NCBI GenBank assembly: GCA_965216025.1
Contig: CBDCEX010000017.1
Span: forward strand, 248,001-312,000
DNA from: JADFQT01 sp965216025
Lineage (GTDB): Bacteria > Chloroflexota > Dehalococcoidia > Lucifugimonadales > UBA3495
DNA: 64,000 nucleotides
Direction: 5' to 3'
A program made the position numbers and the translations under genes. The first letter of the stretch is position 1. Every line of letters begins with the position of its first letter. A model generated the notes under the pieces. That model was not told the DNA's origin. It saw only the letters and a program-made list of their open reading frames with translations, and made no database searches. Positions 43,069-50,701 of the stretch are shown one piece after another.

Positions 43069-45747
43069 CTATACCACGCCCGCTTCTGCCAGGTTAGACA
43101 GCTCCGGCCTTCCCAACGCCAGCTCCCCGCAGTAAATCTCCTCGTTATGCTCCCCAATCAATGGGGCCCGGCGTGAAATCCTCCAGGGCGAGCTGTTGTA
43201 AATTCCGGCGGGACCTGGGTATTTGAAGCTCCGGCCCAATTCGGGATGGGATACGTCTACCCAAAAGCCTCGATCATTCAGGTGGCCGTCATCCACCAGC
43301 TCATCGGGCGCCCGAATCGCTCCCCAGGTAAAGCCCCGCTCCTGCCCCCCATAGGCCACCTCATCCCGAGTCAAATGCGCCACAAAATTAACTATCAGGT
43401 CGTTGATGTGGGAGGCGCTCTCGGAGAAGACTGCTGGGTCCTTGTAGCGTTCTTCCATAAGATCACCGGCCAGACCGTAGCTATCCATCCATTCAACCAG
43501 AGCAGGGAACTGTCGGAACGTAACCCGGGACGCGCCGGCGTTCACGTACTTGCCGTCTTTACAGCGAAATTGCGCCCGACCAGTTGGTGACACTGAGGCG
43601 TGCCGGCCGGTTTGGCGTATTACAACTTCTCCCCGATAGATGTAGGTATTTACGTGCGCCTCGGTGGTAAGGGCGCAGGCGTCGTGTACCGAAGCGTCAA
43701 TGTACTGGCCTCGTCCGGTGTTTGTGCGGTACACCAGGGCGGCCATTATCGCCATGTAGGCGTAGTGACTGCCTATATGCCAAGCGTTTCCGCCGCCAGG
43801 GGCAATCGGGATTTGGTCAGTCGCGTCCTCGCCGTCGTAGCCGCAGCAACCCATCTGCCCTCCCGCCGCCATGTGAAGCAGGTCGCCGGCCAGGACATCC
43901 CGCCAGGGCCCGGTCTGGCCGAAGTGGGTTAGTGAGCACATGATTAGCCCTGGGTTCCTTTCATGTAGCGTCTGGTACCCTAGGCCCAACGAAGACATGT
44001 AGCCAGCGGCAAAGGTCTCCAGAACAATGTCGGCCGTGGCCGCTAACCGCCGAAAGAGGTCAAGCCCATCTTCGGTTTCCAGGTTGAGAGTGATACCCCT
44101 CTTGGACGTATTGTAGTGCCAGAAAGAGAGGCTGCGCTCGCGATGAGGTACATCGCCCAGGAAGGGCCCTAATTTGCGGGAGGACTCGCCTCCAGTGGGC
44201 TCGATTTTAATCACATCGGCCCCCAGATCGGCCATGAGCTTGCCGCAAAACTGACCCTTCTCGTCAGCCAACTCCAGCACTCGAAGCCCCGATAACGGCC
44301 CAGGCAGAGGGTCGGAGCCGGCGGAAACAGCTTCCCCTTGTTGAGGGGGCGGCACGTTATTTTGAGACGGGGTGGGATGAGCATTAAGGGTCACCGGGTC
44401 CGCCGCGATCATGTCATCCATATATGCGTACCGCTCCATGGTCTTTGGCCAGAAAGTGCCATCCTCATAGCCGGCCACGAACTCCTCGTGGTTGAGACCC
44501 AGGATCCCTTCGAATATCTCCTGATTGTGCTGTCCGATGAGGGGAGCATGCTGGTAATTGAGCGCCGGACTTTCGGAGAGCTTGAATGGGGCGTTCTGAA
44601 ACTTACGTAGCCCAAGCACCGGGTGGTCCAACTCTAGATACATCTCCCGGTGGCGAAGCTGAGGGTCATGCTCCACCCGGTCCTCGCTACTCTGAACCGG
44701 CATCGCGGGCACACCTGCGGACTGGCATTTTTCCATCAGCTCGTATTTCTCAAGGGTTTGAGTCCAATCTTGGATACCCCAGTCAAGCTCCTCTTGATGC
44801 TGGAGACGCCCGACCAGCATAGCGAACTTGGAAGAAGTGGCCCACTGGGGAGAGCCCATTACTTCCACCAGATGCATCCATTCCTCATCGGAGAAGCAGG
44901 TAATAGCGCACCAATCGTTGTAACCACCGCCCAGGGTGCGGTAGGCGTTGTGGGGCGCTATGGTGGGCCCCCGGTAGTTGTTGACTAGGGGGGTACCGGG
45001 CCAATGTGCCCGATTGCCCGGCGGGTACCCTTCCCTTCGGGATGGGCGGCCGTTGACCGTAGCGTCCAGCAAGGCAGACCCATTAAGGGTGGCGCCAATA
45101 ATCATTTGAGACAGGTCCACGTGCTGGCCTAGGCCGGTGATGTTACGGCGGTAGATAGAAGTAAGAGTAGAAAAGGCAATGTACATGCCCCCGGTGTCGT
45201 CCAGGTATGACCAGCCCCAGCCTGCCGGGGGTTCTCCGGGCAAGCCTGAGAGGAAGGTCAAGCCCGAGAAGGCCTGAGCGATGGGGCCCATGGTGGTGTA
45301 GTCACGGTGCCGGCCAGTGTGGCCGAATCCGGACTGGGAGACATAAACGATGTTCGGCTTGAGTTTGCACAGCTCTTCGTAACCCAGTCCCCAACTCTGA
45401 AGTGCCGTGGTGCTGAAATTTTCGACCACTACGTCCGATACCGAAATTAGTCTTTTGATTAGGTCCAGTCCCCGTTCGGTGCGCAGGTTGACGGTGATGC
45501 CCTTCTTGTTGGCATTGGTGTCGTTGAAGTTGGGGGTGGTGTTAAGGTCGGGCTCAATTCCCGGGGGTGCCGCTCCGCTGGTCCTACCCCTCTGGTTCAG
45601 GGGCCATTCCACCTTGATCACTTCGGCCCCCAAGGCGCCCAACCAGCGGGTGGCCCAGGGACCAGCCCTTACCCAAGTAAAATCTACAACCCTGATGCCC
45701 GCCAACGCCTTCGGTGAAGCCGCCATTTGTTCTTGCGTCTGGGCCAT
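43069..45747 (-). CDS. tandem (fused) CaiB/BaiF family CoA transferase
   Basis: 892 residues holding two complete family III CoA-transferase domains. Domain one (about 15-410) opens ALAGIRVVDFTWVRAGPWAT and GALGAEVIKVEWP, with NANKKGITVNLRTERGLDL. Domain two (about 485-885) opens LSGLRVLELADEKGQFCGKLM and ADLGADVIKIEPTGGES, with NTSKRGITLNLETEDGLDL. The usual CoA-transferase is one ~400-residue chain that dimerises; here two halves are joined. Domain two has no Asp in the segment where domain one reads VDFTW. Met 45747 has GGAGG 5 nt upstream. Confidence 0.92.
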   Translation of the reverse strand: MAQTQEQMAASPKALAGIRVVDFTWVRAGPWATRWLGALGAEVIKVEWPLNQRGRTSGAAPPGIEPDLNTTPNFNDTNANKKGITVNLRTERGLDLIKRLISVSDVVVENFSTTALQSWGLGYEELCKLKPNIVYVSQSGFGHTGRHRDYTTMGPIAQAFSGLTFLSGLPGEPPAGWGWSYLDDTGGMYIAFSTLTSIYRRNITGLGQHVDLSQMIIGATLNGSALLDATVNGRPSRREGYPPGNRAHWPGTPLVNNYRGPTIAPHNAYRTLGGGYNDWCAITCFSDEEWMHLVEVMGSPQWATSSKFAMLVGRLQHQEELDWGIQDWTQTLEKYELMEKCQSAGVPAMPVQSSEDRVEHDPQLRHREMYLELDHPVLGLRKFQNAPFKLSESPALNYQHAPLIGQHNQEIFEGILGLNHEEFVAGYEDGTFWPKTMERYAYMDDMIAADPVTLNAHPTPSQNNVPPPQQGEAVSAGSDPLPGPLSGLRVLELADEKGQFCGKLMADLGADVIKIEPTGGESSRKLGPFLGDVPHRERSLSFWHYNTSKRGITLNLETEDGLDLFRRLAATADIVLETFAAGYMSSLGLGYQTLHERNPGLIMCSLTHFGQTGPWRDVLAGDLLHMAAGGQMGCCGYDGEDATDQIPIAPGGGNAWHIGSHYAYMAIMAALVYRTNTGRGQYIDASVHDACALTTEAHVNTYIYRGEVVIRQTGRHASVSPTGRAQFRCKDGKYVNAGASRVTFRQFPALVEWMDSYGLAGDLMEERYKDPAVFSESASHINDLIVNFVAHLTRDEVAYGGQERGFTWGAIRAPDELVDDGHLNDRGFWVDVSHPELGRSFKYPGPAGIYNSSPWRISRRAPLIGEHNEEIYCGELALGRPELSNLAEAGVV

Positions 45748-46087
45748 TTCTTCCTCCCTGATGTCCAATCGCGAGCTGAGTATAGGGATGGTGTTTCGGG
45801 CCGTCTAGCACCGGTGGGCCTCATGTTCACTGAGATCGGCTACCATGCCCAAGGGCTAGCCTTCCCGTTAACAGTCGAGGCGCGGATGGGACAATCAGCC
45901 CGGGAGGTTGAGTACAGGCTTTGTGGTTAGCCACCACATTGGCCATTCCTGGCCATTGGGAAGTCGCCCTTTGGGCTGCTCGTTTATCCAACCTAGAATG
46001 CCGCTCTGGATGGTCCTAGAAAGCTCCGCCAGATATTGGGTCAGAGTCCGGAGCTCAAATTCCCCTACATCGCCCCCGTATCATCCC
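45748..46087. other. gene-free stretch
   Basis: Between the CoA transferase start and the CxxQ Rdx gene stop; carries the upstream region of the CoA transferase. No further feature recognised. Confidence 0.4.
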
Positions 46088-46396
46088 TTACGACTTCGCG
46101 GCCTTGGCTTTCCACTCGCTGATTAGATCCGCGATCTCTTTGGTGTCAAGGGAATCACTTTGCCCGGCCCGTCCTTTGGTCGAGAGGACTAACTCGTCGT
46201 TGAAATAAACGTCTAAGTGCCCTTCCTCGCCCCTGACCAGGTCAAAGGACCTCACGTCATTGGCAAACCTCTCCAGGATCTCGCCCGCGATAGAGGAGAC
46301 CCGCCACGCGGGCCCCTGGGAGGAGCATCCCTCGACCCGGATGTCCACCTTCGGGATCTTTTGATCACCGTGTACATGGTCTTGCACGTCAGGCAT
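46088..46396 (-). CDS. Rdx/SelW-family protein with CxxQ
   Basis: 102 residues. KVDIRVEGCSSQGPAWR places Cys24 and Gln27 where SelW-type redox proteins have CxxC or CxxU; then SIAGEILERFANDVRSFDLV and LDVYFNDELVLS align with the TGA-containing gene at 47088 (SAWIAGEILERWPDDVRSF, LDLFFNDEMVI). The resolving Sec/Cys is replaced by Gln, so classical dithiol chemistry is impossible. It lies 3' of a carboxymuconolactone decarboxylase-like gene and the selenoprotein candidate, all on the same strand. Confidence 0.85.
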   Translation of the reverse strand: MPDVQDHVHGDQKIPKVDIRVEGCSSQGPAWRVSSIAGEILERFANDVRSFDLVRGEEGHLDVYFNDELVLSTKGRAGQSDSLDTKEIADLISEWKAKAAKS

Positions 46397-46523
46397 CGCA
46401 CTTCTCCCTTAGTTGATTGAAGCAAATCATCCGAAGAAATTTAGGTTGTCAAGGGACCCTGATTCAGGCCTGGACCAGGTTCATGGCACATTGTGGGCTT
46501 GTGACCCAAAAGCATGAGGAACT

Positions 46524-46928
46524 CTAGAGATCGCCGAAGACGTCCATAGTAGCCGAGACGACCTCCGAAGTGGCCTTCCAGCCGATGAAGAAGGCCAGAG
46601 TCGTGCTAATCTCTATGATCTCCTCTTGGGTAATCCCATTCTCCAACGCACGCTTGATCTCAGTGGGAAGCTGGTCCATGCGATGAAGCGCCATCACCGC
46701 AGCCACCGTAGCAATACTGCGGTCCCTCTTAGCCATCTTGGGCCGGTTCCAAATGTTGGGGAAGAACTCCTGGTTTATGTGCTCAAGGAATTCGGTGATC
46801 ATGGGCGCAACCGTCTCGCCCGGCGGGTGCGCATACATTTTCGCGACAAGCTCTGTAAGAAGATCTGAAAGGTTCTTTACCGCCAGATCCCTCCCAGGCA
46901 GTCCGGCATCTCCAATATGCATTATCAT
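46524..46928 (-). CDS. carboxymuconolactone decarboxylase/AhpD-like protein
   Basis: 134 residues. The helical fold is recognisable: MAKRDRSIATVAAVMALHRMDQLPTEIKRALENGIT is the core CMD segment with ENGITQEEIIEISTTLAFFIGW. The AhpD CxxC pair is absent, so peroxidase activity of the AhpD kind is unlikely. It stands between the two Rdx-family genes on the same strand, which suggests joint function, perhaps in a redox or aromatic-degradation setting. Confidence 0.88.
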   Translation of the reverse strand: MIMHIGDAGLPGRDLAVKNLSDLLTELVAKMYAHPPGETVAPMITEFLEHINQEFFPNIWNRPKMAKRDRSIATVAAVMALHRMDQLPTEIKRALENGITQEEIIEISTTLAFFIGWKATSEVVSATMDVFGDL

Positions 46929-47003
46929 CCTAGCACCTCCACCTATGCTTGGAGCCGAGCAACCGTATAAGTGCCCGCTAAGGCTGTCGATTCCACCCCA
47001 CAG

Positions 47004-47064
47004 TTAGCAGCATCCAAAGAAAGAGGGAAGGCTCAGCCTTCCCTCTTTCTTTGGATGCTGCTAA
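47004..47064. repeat. perfect 30-bp inverted repeat
   Basis: Arms 47004-47033 and 47035-47064 are exact reverse complements around a single C; the left arm starts TTAGCAGCATCC. It lies 23 bp after the stop of the TGA-containing Rdx gene and could terminate its transcript, but there is no T tract. Confidence 0.8.
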
Positions 47065-47087
47065 AGAGCCTTGTTAGGTCTGCCTAT

Positions 47088-47495
47088 TTAACTCCGTGAC
47101 CGGCGAGTAGAGACCTTACTCGCCAACTGCGGGTCCTCGTAGTTCAGCCCCAGCTCATCGTCGTTGACGTCCACCCGGCTTCCTACCGCTTTGGTCACAG
47201 GCCTCCCAACCCTCTTCCGCCACTCCTTAATGAGAGCGGTGACAGTTCGAGCGTCGATCATCCTACGGATGTCGTCGGTACCCAGGTCCAGGGTATCCTT
47301 ATGGTTGATAACCATCTCGTCGTTGAAAAAGAGATCCAATTGACCGTGACCTCCGGGGACGATCTTGAAGGACCTGACATCATCGGGCCACCGCTCGAGA
47401 ATTTCACCAGCTATCCAAGCTGACCTATAGGCGTGACCTCAAGGGGCACAAAATTCGATCCTGATGTCCAGCTTCTCCGCACTATCGTTTGCCAA
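47088..47495 (-). CDS. selenoprotein candidate, Rdx/SelW family with CxxU
   Basis: Reading from TTG 47495 (GGGGAGG, 6-nt spacing): MANDSAEKLDIRIEFCAP, TGA at 47441-47439, then GHAYRSAWIAGEILERWPDD and VRSFKIVPGGHGQLDLFFND. With TGA as selenocysteine the product is 135 residues, Cys16-A-P-Sec19. SelW-type proteins have exactly C-x-x-U/C after the first strand; the frame is open and homologous to the 46088 protein on both sides of the TGA. A hairpin 21 nt after the TGA may be the SECIS. The C-terminus is longer than usual (GSRVDVNDDELGLNYEDP). Normal gene callers would start at 47339 and lose the active site. Confidence 0.8.
47408..47422 (-). promoter_or_regulatory. SECIS-like hairpin of the Rdx selenoprotein candidate
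   Basis: On the coding strand CAGCT-TGGAT-AGCTG: 5-bp stem, 5-nt loop with GG, loop beginning 22 nt after the TGA. Position and loop G agree with bacterial SECIS requirements. The same loop at the same distance is found at 63881-63895. Confidence 0.65.
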
Positions 47496-47655
47496 TGGAT
47501 ACCTCCCCAGATTTGCTAGGCGAAAACTACCAGATCACCAATGGGTTGTCAATGGAAGCGCATGACTCGGGTTACGTCAACGAAGCATCACGGCGGCGCC
47601 CTCAATCTCTCCCGGGGCTATGGTTCGCCGCCAATACTTGAAACCGTACGTCCCG

Positions 47656-47801
47656 CTACGCCCAGGCAATGCGCCGCAAGCCGCGGTCCCCCTGGCAGTA
47701 GGCATATAGCAATATCTCCACCATCATCCCAGTGTCGCAGGTTGCTGCTCCCCAGCCGTCTACCACGTAGAACTCCTTCAGGCCGTCCAGGATGAACCAG
47801 G
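47656..47801 (-). pseudogene. IS1182-type transposase N-terminal fragment
   Basis: Reads WFILDGLKEFYVVDGWGAAT then MMVEILLYAYCQGDRGLRRIAWA and stop, the DUF772-like opening of IS1182-family transposases. Only about 48 codons remain. Confidence 0.6.
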
Positions 47802-47802
47802 C

Positions 47803-48261
47803 TTATACCAATTCTGAATAAAGAGGGGAGAGAAAGAGTAGGAGGATGGTGTATGCAGTGGGAAAAAAAATAAATTGGAGGCTGCCCTGAAAGACGGCTC
47901 GCACCCGGTCGTGGAGGATCAGCTGGGCTCGAAACAGTTGCAGGGTGCTCTTGGCAAAGGGACGGTCCTCCACCTCGATCCCCAACGCCACCTTCCACCG
48001 GATATCGAAGTCCGCCCTCTGCTTGGCTTCCAGGTCGCTCACTTTGTCGTAGGCTTGCAGCAACAACGCGGTGGCAACCAGACTGGGAGGCACGCTGTCC
48101 CGGCCGTTGTCCGGGCAATAGAGATCGGCGAAATCTTCGTCTCGAAATAGCTGTCCCCGCATGGAGGCCAGGAAGCCGTAGAAGGAGCCCTTACCTACAT
48201 AGTCCAGATACAGATGGTCCGCTTCCAGGAGCCCTAGCTGTTTCGAGCGCTTTCCCAGCAT
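47803..48261 (-). pseudogene. IS1182-type transposase fragment
   Basis: MLGKRSKQLGLLEADHLYLD and FYGFLASMRGQLFRDEDFAD, then LVATALLLQAYDKVSDLEAK and EVEDRPFAKSTLQLFRAQL: the N-terminal quarter of an IS1182-family transposase. Homology stops near 47880 (KSTLQLFRAQLILHDRVRAVF), followed by unrelated residues. A dead remnant beside the second ISAs1 copy. Confidence 0.75.
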
Positions 48262-48344
48262 CCCCTGCCTCCCCCGCCCATTAAATTATCCTGCCAATTA
48301 TATCGGAACAGCCTGGATCAGGGTACTTTTCGGCCGATCCTCTA

Positions 48345-49617
48345 CAGGGTCTTTTCATTCTCCTGCCTGGTAGGTAAAGCCCATCATGTCGAAAGCTTCG
48401 CTGAGATGGGCATTGTGGCGGCGTAGGGCAGCGGCTACGTTGGAATGCCCAGCCCGACGTACCAAGCTGATGACCAGGTTCCGCAGGCCCGCCAGAACCT
48501 GTGGGGCGGCCCCAGTGCGCACCTGAGAGCGGTCCTCGTCGAAGGTCACATCCCGTACCCAGTGGAGGCGGTTCTCGATGCCCCAGTGCCCACGGGAAAG
48601 GCTCAACAATCGCCTGGCATCGGCATCAGTGGCTGGGAGACTGCTAATTGCATAGCTCACAGCCACCTGTTTCTTGCCCTTCACGACCCGCTGGCGCTCT
48701 AGCCGACACACCTGTTGCAGATGCGGCCACGCTTCCCCGACCGTCCCAGCGCTGCCCACGTAGCCATTTAGCTCTGGGTCGGCCAAGGCCCACAACTCTC
48801 GCCGCTCCAGCCGCCCATGACGCCGCTTTACTGGAGCATCGGCCCAGACCGTCAGCTTGGCCCCGCGTGCTCGCCACTCCGCTGCCAGCCAGGGAGGTAC
48901 GGTTGGGCCACCAGCCCTCTCAGTTCCTAGCAGGGGAAAAAGCCACCTCCAGGTCTCGGCGCAAGGTGGGCTGATTCTCTTTAACTGGCAGCAGATACTC
49001 TCCGCCGCCTGCCACAATCTGCTCACAGACTTTCCGTTGGGTCAGTAAGGCATCAGCCACTACTACCCGACCCTTCAGGGGTACCTGGCCCAATACTTCT
49101 TTGACCGCCGCCAATTCTTCCCCTTTGCCCGGCGCAGCTACCTGCGCCAGCACTGCCCCAGCGCGGCTAGCGTAGGCCGACACCAGATGGACCCCGGGTA
49201 TCTCTTGGCCGTGGACCCCTCGCAAGGTTTTCCCGTCCAGGGACAGGGGGTCATCCGCCTCTACCCCGCTATTTGCCAGCCAGTTGCCGACTTCTGCCTC
49301 AAAGGCCGCCACGTCCAGGCCCTTGAACACCCGGTGGAGGGTGGCCACGCAGGGTGTCTTCTCCTGGCTGAACCCCAAAAGCTGCGCCGTAGCACCCCCT
49401 TGGTCCCGCCCCCATTGAGCTATGGCGTATAAGCTGCGGGCGCCGCACAGCATGGCACAGGTGGCCAAGGCCAGGATCGCCCCCAAAGAGTGGCGTCGCC
49501 CTTGGCTACTCCGGAAGTCAGGCACCAAATCCAGCGTTTCTCTCAAAGTCATCATCCTTCCCTCCCGCTTAAACTGGTAATAATTTTATACTATTTTGAG
49601 AAAATGAAAAGGCCCTG
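48345..49617 (-). mobile_element. ISAs1-family element, copy B
   Basis: Same ends and sequence as 36693-37966 (one base shorter near the right end, GGTAATAATT against GGTAAATAATT). No target duplication is visible: left flank GATCCTCTA, right flank CTTGTGAAG. This suggests a rearrangement or deletion next to it, in line with the truncated IS1182 pieces. Confidence 0.88.
48355..49555 (-). CDS. ISAs1-family transposase in two frames (copy B)
   Basis: Frames 49555-48920 and 49026-48355 with protein sequences identical to those of copy A at 36703-37903, including the same +1 break at CTTTTTCCCC. Confidence 0.8.
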
Positions 49618-49829
49618 CTTGTGAAGCCGCTTTAGGCGTTCCGACGGAAAAACTTGCAAGCTGAGTATCTGGTTGACTGAGGGGTCCCCAACTGATTTAA
49701 TGGAGCTTGATGTAGATTCTTGCGTAAACGCACGGTTGGCGGCAATCTCAGAAGTGGTTTAACTCGGGGCTGGAAGACCGCTGAGGCTCAACTGATTGGC
49801 ATTTTTCTGCTGGAATTAGCCTCAAGAAG

Positions 49830-49906
49830 GGGCGGTTAGCTCAGCTGGTTAGAGCACTGCGTTGACATCGCAGAGGTCACTGGTTCGAGTCCAGTACCGC
49901 CCACCA
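49830..49906 (+). tRNA. tRNA-Val (GAC)
   Basis: 77 nt with complete cloverleaf: acceptor GGGCGGT / ACCGCCC, D arm GCTC-AGCTGGTTA-GAGC, anticodon arm CTGCG-TTGACAT-CGCAG with anticodon GAC, T arm CTGGTTCGAGTCCAG, discriminator A and encoded CCA. Confidence 0.95.
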
Positions 49907-49920
49907 CTTCGGATAATAGA

Positions 49921-49960
49921 AAGAACCGGCGAGGCTAGACCAATCACCTCGCCGGTTCTT
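49921..49960 (+). terminator. terminator after tRNA-Val
   Basis: Stem AAGAACCGGCGAGG / CCTCGCCGGTTCTT, 14 bp perfect, 12-nt loop, 14 nt after the tRNA. It may serve both strands. Confidence 0.8.
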
Positions 49961-50055
49961 CGTTGTAACACCGAGTCAGGCGGCAGACTGCATTTGACCA
50001 CCACCCGCCCATAGATTTGGGTAGCAGCCCGCCAAATTGCTGGTGGCCGGGTTTT

Positions 50056-50583
50056 TTACGCGCTGCCCACCGGCAGTTTGGCTCCCTGGAAAGGGCCCTC
50101 CGAGGTTTCAAAGGACTTGGAGAAAGCCAGTAATTCTTCGTTGGACTGCTTCTCCAGGTCAATCGGGCGGCTGAAGCCCTGTTTTACGATGTAGCCGGTC
50201 TTGTAGTACAACTCAATTCGGTTATCCTCGGGATCGAAAAAGTAGACGCTACAGGAGATGCCGTGGGTCACCACATTGTCGATTCTTGAGCCCTCCTTGA
50301 GCAGCAGCTGGTAGAGATCCTTAAGGGCATCCATACTCTCCACGATGAAGGAAATCTGACCCACTCCCTGAGTCTTGGGCCGGGGCCCAGCCGGATGGTC
50401 GGGGCCGCGAACCTCCCCCAGCGCCAATTCATGATGTTCGTTCTTCGGGTCCGCACTTAGAAAGCAACTTCCTCGGTCCGGGTCCTCATCGGTCACCGTT
50501 AGGCCAATGACCCGAGTATAGAAGTCTCGCATCTTCAAAAAGTCGTCGCAGATTATCCCAACGTGCCCCAAATTTGTAACCAT
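50056..50583 (-). CDS. VOC-family protein (glyoxalase/extradiol dioxygenase-like)
   Basis: 175 residues, two beta-alpha-beta-beta-beta units. Unit one: LGHVGIICDDFLKMRDFYTRVIGLTVTDED; unit two: VGQISFIVESMDALKDLYQLL and SVYFFDPEDNRIELYY. Metal residues are plausible at His9 and the Glu of NRIELYY. ATG 50583 is preferred (GGAAGG 5 nt upstream); a GTG lies 6 nt earlier. The metabolic role is open; a cupin dioxygenase and another VOC protein lie within 3 kb. Confidence 0.9.
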   Translation of the reverse strand: MVTNLGHVGIICDDFLKMRDFYTRVIGLTVTDEDPDRGSCFLSADPKNEHHELALGEVRGPDHPAGPRPKTQGVGQISFIVESMDALKDLYQLLLKEGSRIDNVVTHGISCSVYFFDPEDNRIELYYKTGYIVKQGFSRPIDLEKQSNEELLAFSKSFETSEGPFQGAKLPVGSA

Positions 50584-50701
50584 GTTCACCTTCCTTTATT
50601 GAATAGGCTAGCGGCTTTGGTTCCTCAGAAGTGGCTATAGCATCGTCATACTCTGCTTTATACACTTCCTGATGTAAACTTGCCACCCCATCACCAAAGT
50701 G

